Source: Deltaproteobacteria bacterium (lineage in GTDB: Bacteria > Desulfobacterota > DSM-4660 > Desulfatiglandales > HGW-15). From it: a stretch of DNA of 8,229 nucleotides. The stretch is from positions 1 to 8,229 of the forward strand of contig JAFDIX010000101.1 in the NCBI GenBank assembly GCA_019307805.1, read 5' to 3'. Under the pieces are notes generated by a model. That model searched no databases, was not told where the DNA came from, and worked only from the letters and a program-made list of their open reading frames with translations. Of this stretch, positions 1-6,671 are shown in pieces. The stretch's first letter is position 1. Every line of letters starts with the position of its first letter. A program made the translations under genes and the position numbers.

Positions 1-620
1 TTGTCTTCGTGCTTTCCGGGAATCAAGCCCTCTGTCCCACCCTCTACAATAAAAAATGAGGGCCCTTCCGGGGTAGCCGCCAGGATGGTATAGAGGTCTG
101 CCACACCTCCATTGGTGATAAATTGTTTTTGTCCGTTGATCTTATATCCCTTGATATTACCATCATCATCCAGTACCCGTTCCGCCTTGGTCTTAAGGGC
201 CTGCACATTGGACCCTGCTTCCGGTTCCGTCACCCCGTAGGCAACGATCAGGCCCTGCTCGGCAATTTTCTCTATATACTTGTTTCTCTGTTCCGGTGTG
301 GCACCCACCATGATCGGGTCCATGCCCAGGCATATGGCCAGGAACGATGTCGCTACAGCCAGATCCATCTTGGCCATTCTTTCCGAGACAATGGCAATGT
401 CGGTGGTGCCGGCGCCCAACCCGCCATATTCTTCAGGAATGAATATGAGATGCAGGGCCACCTCCGGGCTCAGCATAAACCGAATGAGTTCCATTGGGAA
501 ATCCCCGTCCCTGTCCATTTCCAGTTTAGTCTCCAGAGAGAGTCTTTCCCTTTCCAGTTTGGATATGGTCTCCAGGACCATGGCAAGCATTTCAGGGTCC
601 ATCCTGCCTTTTCCGCTCAT
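1..620 (-). CDS. Acyl-CoA dehydrogenase, N-terminal part (runs off the left edge)
   Basis: This is a flavoprotein of the acyl-CoA dehydrogenase family, which oxidises an acyl-CoA to a 2,3-enoyl-CoA and passes electrons to ETF. 206 codons are visible from the ATG at 620-618; the reading frame is still open at position 3. What shows the family: an N-terminal helical region, the stretch IPEEYGGLGA (61-70) typical of the start of the domain, the flavin/substrate-loop motif VTEPEAGSN (130-138, usually TEPxAGSD), and GQKQFITNGG (163-172). The catalytic glutamate lies in the C-terminal domain outside the window, so activity and substrate class cannot be judged. An AAGGGGG ribosome site lies 7 nt before the ATG, supporting this start. 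It lies about 97 nt downstream of the crotonase-like gene on the same strand, so the two are probably co-transcribed in an acyl-CoA pathway. Family assignment is firm; the substrate is unknown. Confidence 0.93.
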   Translation of the reverse strand, partial: MSGKGRMDPEMLAMVLETISKLERERLSLETKLEMDRDGDFPMELIRFMLSPEVALHLIFIPEEYGGLGAGTTDIAIVSERMAKMDLAVATSFLAICLGMDPIMVGATPEQRNKYIEKIAEQGLIVAYGVTEPEAGSNVQALKTKAERVLDDDGNIKGYKINGQKQFITNGGVADLYTILAATPEGPSFFIVEGGTEGLIPGKHED

Positions 621-717
621 AAATATTCCCCCTTATCAAAATATTAAAACCACAGGTTTAAAAATGTTGAATATGGCGGTCGGCATATTTCTTTTCATTC
701 GCCGCGAGTTTTTCTTA

Positions 718-1494
718 TTATTTTTCCTTCCAGACCGGGGCCCGCTTTTCCAGAAAAGCAGATACCCCCTCAATGGCATCGGTCATTGTGGCGTTTGCTG
801 AAATGACCTCTTTGGCATAGTTATAGGCCGGCCTGTCAGCCATGTGTATCTGCTGATAAAAGGCCTGTTTCCCGATACTCAGGGGGAGCAGGCTGTATTG
901 GGCGATCTGCCCGGCCAGTTGCCGGGTCTCCCCGTCCAGTTCACCTTTGGGAACCACCCGGTTTATCAGGCCGTAATCCACGGCTGTGGCGGCACTGATG
1001 AACTCCCCGGTAAGAAGCATTTCCAGTGCCCTTTTACGCCCTACCGCCCTGCTGAGAGGAACCATGGGGGTGGAACAAAAGAGCCCGATTTTTACCCCGG
1101 GTGTTGCGAACTGGGCACCTTCTTCAGCCAGGGCAAGGTCACATGCGGCAACCAGCTGGCAGCCTGCTGCAGTGGCAATGCCTTGCACCTGGGCAATCAC
1201 CGGCTGGGGAATGTCCTGAATCAACATCATGAGGTCCGTGCAGGTTGCGAAGAGTTGGCGGATATCCTCGATATCCTGGTTCAGGATTTCGTTCAAATCA
1301 TGGCCCGCACAAAAATGCTTCCCAGCCCCTTTGACAATGACCACCTTGGTATGTCTATCCCTGCCTACCTCTCGAATGCAGGACGATAATTCCTCCAACA
1401 TTTCCAAAGAAAGGGCATTGTGCTTCTTGGGCCGATTCAAAGTAAGGACCCCGATCCTTTCGCGCTCTTCATAGGTTATGGTACCGTAGTCCAT
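718..1494 (-). CDS. Crotonase-fold protein, ECHDC3-like, lacking both hydratase glutamates
   Basis: This is a 258-aa enoyl-CoA hydratase/isomerase (crotonase) superfamily protein. The oxyanion-hole segments are present: HFCAGHDLNE, and GIATAAG on the second loop. At the two positions that are glutamates in true hydratases it has Gln (in AAGCQLVAACD) and Gly (in TPGVKIGLFCSTP), so ordinary water addition to enoyl-CoA is unlikely. The AAGCQ, ATPGV and GLFCSTP strings and the C-terminal AFLEKRAPVW resemble, from memory, the ECHDC3 subgroup, whose reaction is poorly defined. I start it at the ATG at 1494 because GGAG sits 6 nt upstream and the resulting length is normal for the family. An in-frame GTG at 1554 would add 20 residues but has no clear ribosome site. 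It is the first gene of the leftward pair, upstream of the acyl-CoA dehydrogenase and divergent from the methyltransferase operon. Crotonase fold is certain; function is open (other CoA-thioester chemistry or binding). Confidence 0.92.
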   Translation of the reverse strand: MDYGTITYEERERIGVLTLNRPKKHNALSLEMLEELSSCIREVGRDRHTKVVIVKGAGKHFCAGHDLNEILNQDIEDIRQLFATCTDLMMLIQDIPQPVIAQVQGIATAAGCQLVAACDLALAEEGAQFATPGVKIGLFCSTPMVPLSRAVGRKRALEMLLTGEFISAATAVDYGLINRVVPKGELDGETRQLAGQIAQYSLLPLSIGKQAFYQQIHMADRPAYNYAKEVISANATMTDAIEGVSAFLEKRAPVWKEK

Positions 1495-1500
1495 GGGTAA

Positions 1501-1504
1501 CTCC
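1501..1504 (-). promoter_or_regulatory. Ribosome binding site deciding the start of the crotonase-like gene
   Basis: On the minus strand the core GGAG lies 6 nt before the ATG at 1494. The upstream in-frame alternatives (ATG at 1506, GTG at 1554) lack a comparable purine-rich site, so this element favours the shorter protein. Confidence 0.55.
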
Positions 1505-1575
1505 ATTTCCGGGCTGTAGCCGTTCACGGGTTCAGGGTTCAGCTTCCGAATCACTCGATTTCAGAGCGGAATGCT

Positions 1576-1604
1576 ATCATATATGAATACAGCATGCATC
1601 ATAA
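1576..1604 (-). promoter_or_regulatory. Weak candidate promoter for the leftward acyl-CoA genes
   Basis: On the minus strand a TATGAT (-10-like, plus-strand 1576-1581) is preceded, 17 nt away, by TTATGA (1599-1604), which is a poor -35 match (3 of 6). It would give a leader of roughly 75 nt before the ATG at 1494. The -10 is good and the -35 weak, so it could be activator-dependent or not a promoter. Confidence 0.22.
1577..1586. promoter_or_regulatory. Palindrome overlapping the leftward -10, possible operator
   Basis: TCATATATGA is a perfect 10-nt palindrome. It lies inside a slightly off-centre wider inverted repeat, ATGCT (1571-1575) with AGCAT (1591-1595). It overlaps the candidate leftward -10 in the divergent spacer, which is where a regulator shared by both operons would bind. 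Short AT-rich palindromes also occur by chance and no regulator gene is in the window. Confidence 0.2.
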
Positions 1605-1616
1605 TTCGGTTTTTCC

Positions 1617-1645
1617 TTGACCTCCGGCGACCCTAAAACTACATT
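1617..1645 (+). promoter_or_regulatory. Candidate sigma70 promoter of the methyltransferase operon
   Basis: TTGACC (1617-1622, 5 of 6 to the -35 consensus) and TACATT (1640-1645, 4 of 6 to the -10 consensus) are separated by exactly 17 nt. Transcription would begin near 1652 and leave a leader of about 105 nt before the GTG at 1758. The leader contains a small hairpin, GCCCT-GGA-AGGGC (1691-1703). This is a sequence match only. Confidence 0.38.
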
Positions 1646-1745
1646 GCCCCATAGTTAAGACTCGGGTTTAGAGGGCCCGGCCTTGGATTAGCCCTGGAAG
1701 GGCATTGTTTTCAGAAATTTCAAGTGCCTAAAGTGTTCGAGTAAT

Positions 1746-1750
1746 GGAGG
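1746..1750 (+). promoter_or_regulatory. Ribosome binding site for a GTG start
   Basis: GGAGG lies 7 nt before the GTG at 1758 and is the reason for accepting a GTG start for the MtrH-family gene. The ATG overlapping this site (1744) opens only five codons before a TGA and is not a gene start. Confidence 0.65.
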
Positions 1751-1757
1751 ACTTGGC

Positions 1758-2714
1758 GTGACACCTTTTAGTACGGAACAGAGAACATGTACCGTGGGAG
1801 GCATCACTTTTGGCGGACAACCGGGAGAACATCCCACCGTCCTGGTCCCCTCTATCTTCCAAAAAGGGGACAGGGTATTTGAGGGCGCAAAAAGGAAAAA
1901 GGGGTTCAACGAAAAACGCGCAAAGGACCTCCTGGGCATGGTGGAAAGGCTCTCAACGGAGACGGGACTCCCCTGCATGGCAGACATCGTGGCCAATTCC
2001 GGTGAAGAGTTCAGGACCTACATCGATTTTTTGTGTGATGTCAGTGAAATGCCCTTCTGCATCGACGCCTGGACCATGAAGGCAAAATTAGAGGGTGCCG
2101 CCTATTGCGCTGAAAGGGACCTCCTGGACCGCATGTTCTACAACAGCCTGACCGTCTGGGAGAAGGACCTGGACACCGAGATCAGAGAAATTCACGGGCT
2201 TGGTGTAAAACACGTGCTCCTTGTGGCTTTTGACGAGACAGACCCCATGCCGACAGGGCGCATTCCGGGAACCCAGCGTCTCCTGGATGCCATCGACAGG
2301 GCGGGGGCCCGGTTCGACAGTGTTTTTGTGGACACATCCGTCATGAACACACCTGCCGTAGCCATGTGTTCACAGGCCAACAAGCTCATCAAAGAGAAGT
2401 GGGGATTCCCCTGTGCCAGTGCCCCATCAAACGGTTCCTACATGTGGAAGGCCGCCCGGGAGATGTGGGGATTCAGGGGGTGGTCCGGCATGGATGCGGC
2501 ACTTGAGGCTTTGGCCGCAACCACATATCATGATATGATATTTTCCGGTCCCATGGCCGGATCCGACAGGATATTTCCTGCCGTGGCCATGGCCGATGCC
2601 TTCACTGCAACATGGGCCTTCACGGAATCGAATACACTGCCCGCATTGGAAAGCCACCCTCTGCACAAACTCTTCCCCGAATTTGTGGAACAACTCCGGG
2701 GACATATGACCTGA
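1758..2714 (+). CDS. MtrH-family methylcorrinoid:tetrahydrofolate methyltransferase (MT II)
   Basis: This 318-aa soluble protein belongs to the family of tetrahydromethanopterin S-methyltransferase subunit H. In bacteria without methanogenesis, members of this family act as stand-alone enzymes passing a methyl group between a corrinoid protein and tetrahydrofolate. Family signatures are FGGQPGEHPTVLV (18-30), PCMADIVANSGEEF (72-85), PFCIDAWT (99-106), YNSLT (128-132), a GFPCASAPSNG segment (216-226), and FSGPMAGSDRIFPAVAMADA (262-281). No membrane segments and no other Mtr subunits are present, so this is not the sodium-pumping Mtr complex. It starts at a GTG with a GGAGG site and ends in TGA. 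As the first gene of the operon, next to a UroD-like enzyme and a corrinoid carrier, it most likely carries the methyl group to tetrahydrofolate, feeding the Wood-Ljungdahl methyl branch or oxidation to CO2. Family is firm; direction and pterin partner are inferred. Confidence 0.9.
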   Translation: MTPFSTEQRTCTVGGITFGGQPGEHPTVLVPSIFQKGDRVFEGAKRKKGFNEKRAKDLLGMVERLSTETGLPCMADIVANSGEEFRTYIDFLCDVSEMPFCIDAWTMKAKLEGAAYCAERDLLDRMFYNSLTVWEKDLDTEIREIHGLGVKHVLLVAFDETDPMPTGRIPGTQRLLDAIDRAGARFDSVFVDTSVMNTPAVAMCSQANKLIKEKWGFPCASAPSNGSYMWKAAREMWGFRGWSGMDAALEALAATTYHDMIFSGPMAGSDRIFPAVAMADAFTATWAFTESNTLPALESHPLHKLFPEFVEQLRGHMT

Positions 2715-2767
2715 TGCCCTTGAAGAGAGGCCAACCCATCCCCGGGTATCGGTCTGCCTCTTGGGCA
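2715..2767 (+). other. Intercistronic stem-loop directly after the MtrH-family stop codon
   Basis: TGCCC (2715-2719) and AGAGGC (2726-2731) can pair with GCCTCT (2756-2761) and GGGCA (2763-2767): 11 pairs with an asymmetric internal loop. ACCC/GGGT can form a small inner hairpin in the apical loop. The structure begins at the base after the TGA and ends 27 nt before the next ATG, with a short T-run (2773-2777) just after it. It could be a partial terminator, an mRNA-processing site or a stability element; no folding energy was computed. Confidence 0.4.
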
Positions 2768-2794
2768 TAACCATTTTTCAGTAGGAGCGATGAT

Positions 2795-3847
2795 ATGACC
2801 ACGATGACCCCCAAGGAACGCATTGCGTGCTTCTTCCGTAGAGAGCCCATAGATGTCATGCCCTGTTTCAGCGGTATGGGCATGGTCACCCTTCATGCAA
2901 TCAAACAAATGGGAATACGGTTTCCCCAGGTCCACAGCTCTGCCGAATATATGGCGGGTTCAGCGCTCACCACGGCCGAGATGTTTGATTTTGACGCGGT
3001 AATCGTCCCCTTTGACATGTGTTCCGTACCTGAGGCCCTGGGCAGGGGTGCCAGCCTCTATGAAGAGGCCGATGATATACTGTACCCAACCGTCCCTTCG
3101 AAGTGGACGTCATTCGATGAGGTACAAATCTCAGAAGACTATCTGAGCAGTGGGAGAATGCCCCTGGTGGATGAGGCCATTGAAATACTCAAATCCAGAA
3201 CAGAAGGAAGGCTTGCCATCGGCGGTTGGGTGCTGGGGCCCTTCACCATGGCAGGACAGCTCATGGAACTGGACGTTCTTCTCAAGGGCGTCAAGAAGGA
3301 CACGGAAAGACTCGAGGACTTTCTCTCCAAGATGACCGATCTGGTCATTCGCATCGCCCGGCATTATCAGGAGCAAGGGGTCCTTTACATGAATATTCGG
3401 GAGATGGGAACGGGCACGGATATCATCTCCCCCAGAATGTGGAGGTCCCTGGTACAGCCCAATCTTCAAAAGATCTTTCAGGCCCTGGAATCGCCCAACA
3501 TTCTGCACATCTGCGGGTCCACCGATCTTATCATTGAGATGATGAATGAGTGCGGGGCAGATGCCATCAGCGTGGATCAGAAAAACAACGTGGCGGAAAC
3601 CCGCAAAAAGCTCGGCAATGACATCCTCCTGCTGGGGAACTTCAATCCCTATGAAACGCTTGTGGAGATGGATGCCTCGGAAGTGGAAGGGGTGATCAAG
3701 GATTGTATTGACCAGGGGGTGGATGCGGTCTGGCCCGGGTGTGACATCTGGCCGGAGGCCAAGGAAGAGAATCTACTGGCCTATGTAAAGGCCCTCAGGG
3801 ATCACGGTAAAAAACCGTCTCCTGCGGTAGGGAGGAGTCAGGGATAG
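2795..3847 (+). CDS. UroD/MtaA-family corrinoid methyltransferase 1
   Basis: This 350-aa TIM-barrel protein is in the uroporphyrinogen decarboxylase superfamily, on the methyltransferase side (MtaA/MtbA/CmuA relatives). The zinc-site pattern is intact: His238-X-Cys240 in ILHICGST and Cys316 in WPGCDIWPEAKEENL. In MtaA-type enzymes these ligands bind zinc, which activates the thiol or other nucleophile or leaving group. The N-terminal part, with FSGMGMVTLHAIKQMG (25-40) and VPFDMCSVPEALG (71-83), is MtaA-like; the arginine-rich start of true uroporphyrinogen decarboxylase is absent. The ATG has AGGAG 7 nt upstream. It lies between the MtrH-like gene and the corrinoid protein, where O-demethylase operons carry their substrate methyltransferase, so I infer it loads the carrier from a methylated substrate. 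The last 13 or so residues extend past the conserved fold. It ends in TAG. The substrate cannot be read from the sequence. Confidence 0.88.
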   Translation: MTTMTPKERIACFFRREPIDVMPCFSGMGMVTLHAIKQMGIRFPQVHSSAEYMAGSALTTAEMFDFDAVIVPFDMCSVPEALGRGASLYEEADDILYPTVPSKWTSFDEVQISEDYLSSGRMPLVDEAIEILKSRTEGRLAIGGWVLGPFTMAGQLMELDVLLKGVKKDTERLEDFLSKMTDLVIRIARHYQEQGVLYMNIREMGTGTDIISPRMWRSLVQPNLQKIFQALESPNILHICGSTDLIIEMMNECGADAISVDQKNNVAETRKKLGNDILLLGNFNPYETLVEMDASEVEGVIKDCIDQGVDAVWPGCDIWPEAKEENLLAYVKALRDHGKKPSPAVGRSQG

Positions 3848-3904
3848 ACCTGTTTGTCGACCAAACTTTAACCCGATCTTTTTTCTTAGTGGAGGAACAG
3901 ACAC

Positions 3905-4582
3905 ATGGGAAAGGAAGAAATTCGTGATGGGTTGCTGAAAGACCTCAGCGACGGTGTTGTGGATTACGATGAGGACAAGGTGAGAGAGGCGTCCCAGAAG
4001 GTACTCGACGAAGGCTTAAATGCCTATGACGCTGTCATGAACGGCCTTGCCTTGGGCATGGAGATTGTTGGAGATCTTTATGATAAACAGGAATATTTTG
4101 TTCCGGAATTACTTCTCTGTGCAGATGCCCTATATGCCGGACTGGATATCCTGAAACCCCATATCAATGCGGAGGACCTGGGAGATTCCCCCAAGGGCCA
4201 GGTAGTCATTGGGACCGTGCAGGGCGACGTCCATGATATTGGGAAAAACATTATTAAAATGATGTTTGAAGTGGCCGGTTTCACTGTAAACGACCTGGGC
4301 CGGGATGTTCCCCTTGAAAAATTCGTAGAAGAGCAGCTTCGCACGGATGCTGAAATCGTTGCCCTTTCAGCCATGATGACAACAACGATGATGGGAATGA
4401 AGAAAGTGGTTCAACTGATCAAGGAGAAAAATCCCAATGTCGCCATTATGCTTGGAGGGGCTCCCTTGACCAAGGATACCGCAGACCTCTTCGGGGCTGA
4501 CGGATATGCGGATTCGGCCGGAAACGCTGTGCAAGAGGCCATAAAGATGATATCGCGCCTCCGGGAAATACAAAACCGCTAG
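3905..4582 (+). CDS. Two-domain corrinoid protein (methyl carrier)
   Basis: This 225-aa carrier has the B12-binding fold used by methylamine, methanol and methoxy methyltransferase systems. Residues 1-90 form the helical cap domain. Residues 98-215 form the Rossmann-like cobalamin domain with the Asp-X-His-X-X-Gly signature DVHDIG (D108, H110, G113). His110 is expected to be the lower cobalt ligand (base-off/His-on). Further cofactor-tail contacts are expected at LSAMMT (154-159) and MLGGAPLT (192-199). GGAGG lies 9 nt before the ATG. It is the only corrinoid protein visible and sits between the first UroD-like enzyme and the activator, so it is likely the shared partner of the MtrH-like and both UroD-like enzymes. 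It ends in TAG 34 nt before the activator start. Assignment is very secure. Confidence 0.95.
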   Translation: MGKEEIRDGLLKDLSDGVVDYDEDKVREASQKVLDEGLNAYDAVMNGLALGMEIVGDLYDKQEYFVPELLLCADALYAGLDILKPHINAEDLGDSPKGQVVIGTVQGDVHDIGKNIIKMMFEVAGFTVNDLGRDVPLEKFVEEQLRTDAEIVALSAMMTTTMMGMKKVVQLIKEKNPNVAIMLGGAPLTKDTADLFGADGYADSAGNAVQEAIKMISRLREIQNR

Positions 4583-4616
4583 GCGTTCATGTTCAAAGTT
4601 GGGAAGAAGGACTTAC

Positions 4617-6620
4617 ATGATGAGCCCGAAAGAAAGTGTCAAAATCATTTTCCAGCCCTCCGGCCGGAGAGGTGAAGTTGAAAAAGGGATAAGCATTATC
4701 GAGGCCGCCCGCCGGATCGGTGCTGATATTGAAGCGCTTTGCGGTGAAAAGGGGGTCTGCGGTAAATGCAAAGTACGTATCGAAGAAGGGGTCTTTGAAA
4801 AATACGGCATTCGATCGCGTCATGACCACGTCAGTGAATGGCAGGAAGAAGAAGAAAAATTCATAGAAAGCCAGGAGAGGGAGGACGGATACCGACTCGG
4901 CTGTTGTACAAAAATCACCGGCGATCTCCTGGTCTTTGTCCCGGAAGAATCGAGGGCGGGGAAGCAGGTGGTCAGTAAGGCCGCAAGGGATATCCCCATT
5001 TCCAGGGATCCGGCGGTGAAACTCTATTATGTGGAGGTCAGCGCACCCAACATCCAGGACCCTACCGCCGACTTCGAACGGGTCCTGGGCTACATCAAGC
5101 AGCAATACGGCCTCCAGGACCTTCGCATTGACTACTACGCCCTGAGGGATCTCCCGGGCTGTCTCCGGGAAGGGAAGTGGAAGGTAACGGCCGCTATCTG
5201 GATGGATAAAGAGATTATCCGAATCACCCCGGGCAGGGTCCAAGACTATTACGGGCTGGCCATTGATATTGGTACCACCACGGTGGCGGCCTATGTTTGC
5301 AATATGGTCACTATGGAGGTGGTGGATACGGTCTCCATGATGAACCCCCAATGCAAGTACGGGGAAGATGTGATGAGCCGCATCACCTACCATATGAGCA
5401 ATGAAGACGGACTGGCCCGAATGCGCCGGGACATCATTGACGGGCTCAACAGCCTCGTTGCCCAGGCCTGCAGGGAGTCACTCTCTTCTTCTGGAGAGAG
5501 CCACCAAATCCCCCTTGAACCTCAGGACATTTTGGATGTCACCATTGTGGGGAATACCGTCATGCATCACATTCTCCTCGGGATCAACCCGGAGTTTGTG
5601 GGGCTTTCCCCGTTTCCACCGGTGATTCACAAGGGATTGGATATCAAGGCAAGAGATCTCGGTATTGGGATAAACCCCTCCGCCTTCGTACATGTGCTCC
5701 CCATCGAGGCGGGCTTTGTGGGCGCTGACAATGTGGGGGTTCTCCTCGCCGAGGGGCCACATAAAAAGGAAGAAGTGCAACTCATCATCGATATTGGGAC
5801 CAACGGCGAACTGGTTCTCGGAAACAGAGAAAAACTTATTTCATCCAGTTGTGCAACAGGGCCGGCCCTTGAAGGGGCTCAGCTCGCTTTTGGGATGAGG
5901 GCTGCCCCGGGGGCCATTGAGAGAATCACGATCGATCCGGTGACCCATGAAACGGATTATAAGGTGATCGGCAGGGATGCCTGGAAAAGCTATTCCAAAC
6001 CGGAAGAAATGCAGACCAAAGGAATATGCGGATCCGGCATTCTGGATGTGCTGGCCGAACTCTATTGTGCCGGGATAGTATTGAAGAGCGGAAGATTCAA
6101 CCCGGAGCAGAAGTCAAAACGGTTTCGAAAGAATCCCAACAACGATCAGCCTGAATTTGTGATTGCCTGGGCCGAAGAGACAAGCATCGGCAAGGATGTG
6201 GTCGTCACCCAGAAGGACGTTCGCCAGATCCAGCTGGCAAAGGGGGCACTTTACTGCGGGTGCAAGCTGATGATGCGCCGCCTGGGCGTTGACAGAGTGG
6301 ACAAAGTGAAGATCGCCGGTGCTTTCGGAACCCATGTGGACCGGGAAAAGGCCTTGATTATGGGGCTTTTCCCTGATTGCGAAACGGAAAAAATTATCTC
6401 AGTGGGGAACGCAGCGGGTGATGGTGCAAGGGCGGCTCTTCTGGATCGCGCTAAGAGAGAAGAGGCCAACTGGGTGGCCAGAAACGTTGAATACCTTGAA
6501 TTGACTCTGGAGCAGGACTTCCAGCAGGAGTTCATGCAGGCCATGCACATTCCCCATATGAAAGACACATTTCCACACCTTGTCGGCCTCGTGCCCGATG
6601 ACATTCTCAACCAGAAATAG
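4617..6620 (+). CDS. RACo-type reductive activator of corrinoid protein
   Basis: This 667-aa protein reduces inactive Co(II) corrinoid to Co(I) in an ATP-dependent reaction. Residues 6-110 are a plant-type [2Fe-2S] ferredoxin domain with C42-X5-C48-X2-C51 and a fourth ligand at C96 (next to C97). A linker/middle region follows to about 210. The rest is the ASKHA-fold ATPase typical of RACo: GLAIDIGTTTVAAYV (213-227, phosphate 1), IVGNTVMHHILLG (310-322), IDIGTNGELVLGN (391-403, phosphate 2), CGSGILD (471-477), IAGAFG (576-581), and GNAAGDGARAALLD (597-610). There is no C-terminal CXXC-rich 4Fe-4S domain, so it is RACo-like and not RamA-like. I start at the ATG at 4617, 5 nt after AAGGA; a TTG at 4599 would add six unconserved residues. 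It ends in TAG. Its partner is presumably the carrier encoded just upstream. Confidence 0.94.
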   Translation: MMSPKESVKIIFQPSGRRGEVEKGISIIEAARRIGADIEALCGEKGVCGKCKVRIEEGVFEKYGIRSRHDHVSEWQEEEEKFIESQEREDGYRLGCCTKITGDLLVFVPEESRAGKQVVSKAARDIPISRDPAVKLYYVEVSAPNIQDPTADFERVLGYIKQQYGLQDLRIDYYALRDLPGCLREGKWKVTAAIWMDKEIIRITPGRVQDYYGLAIDIGTTTVAAYVCNMVTMEVVDTVSMMNPQCKYGEDVMSRITYHMSNEDGLARMRRDIIDGLNSLVAQACRESLSSSGESHQIPLEPQDILDVTIVGNTVMHHILLGINPEFVGLSPFPPVIHKGLDIKARDLGIGINPSAFVHVLPIEAGFVGADNVGVLLAEGPHKKEEVQLIIDIGTNGELVLGNREKLISSSCATGPALEGAQLAFGMRAAPGAIERITIDPVTHETDYKVIGRDAWKSYSKPEEMQTKGICGSGILDVLAELYCAGIVLKSGRFNPEQKSKRFRKNPNNDQPEFVIAWAEETSIGKDVVVTQKDVRQIQLAKGALYCGCKLMMRRLGVDRVDKVKIAGAFGTHVDREKALIMGLFPDCETEKIISVGNAAGDGARAALLDRAKREEANWVARNVEYLELTLEQDFQQEFMQAMHIPHMKDTFPHLVGLVPDDILNQK

Positions 6621-6622
6621 CC

Positions 6623-6668
6623 CTCTTCAGGCAACTTCAATAGTGTCTGCCAGTTCAGGAGTGAAGAG
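6623..6668 (+). promoter_or_regulatory. Inverted repeat bracketing the ribosome site of the second UroD-like gene
   Basis: CTCTTCA (6623-6629) is perfectly complementary to TGAAGAG (6662-6668), and the adjoining GGCA (6630-6633) to TGCC (6648-6651). The AGGAG ribosome site (6657-6661) would sit in the 10-nt bulge between these two helices, with the outer helix ending 3 nt before the ATG. This could modulate translation of the downstream gene. It is drawn by eye; stability was not calculated. Confidence 0.35.
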
Positions 6669-6671
6669 ATA

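Noticed and set aside
644..689. Inverted repeats in the gap between the two leftward genes: AAACC-ACA-GGTTT (647-659) and AATATG-N8-CATATT (670-689)
   Set aside because: The stems are short and AT-rich with no proper T-tract; terminator or operator function cannot be supported.
123..801. Overlapping plus-strand open frames at 123-647 and 280-801
   Set aside because: They lie antisense to the acyl-CoA dehydrogenase and crotonase-like genes, have no recognisable domains, and are explained by the coding bias of the opposite strand.
1758..2714. Methanogenic Mtr complex subunit H
   Set aside because: No other mtr genes are present, and the neighbours are soluble corrinoid methyltransferase components in a bacterial-looking operon. 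A stand-alone tetrahydrofolate methyltransferase fits better.
2795..3847. Annotation as uroporphyrinogen decarboxylase of haem synthesis, here and at 6672-7691
   Set aside because: Both proteins lack the arginine-rich N-terminal motif of the true decarboxylase and carry the H-X-C...C zinc-ligand pattern of MtaA-type methyltransferases, in a corrinoid operon.
3852..3884. Small hairpin GTTTG-TCGAC-CAAAC followed by a T-run, as a terminator between the first UroD-like gene and the corrinoid protein
   Set aside because: The stem is only 5 bp, and the T-run begins 12 nt after it, too far for a standard intrinsic terminator. The genes on either side clearly belong together.
4593..5393. 266-codon minus-strand open frame
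   Set aside because: It is antisense to the activator gene, whose ferredoxin and ATPase motifs are unambiguous. The antisense product has no family features.
3845..6620. Pyrrolysine decoding suggested by TAG stops in three consecutive genes (3845, 4580, 6618)
   Set aside because: All three TAGs fall at the normal family end of each protein, and none interrupts a conserved domain. Only the in-frame junction at 6618 is worth noting.
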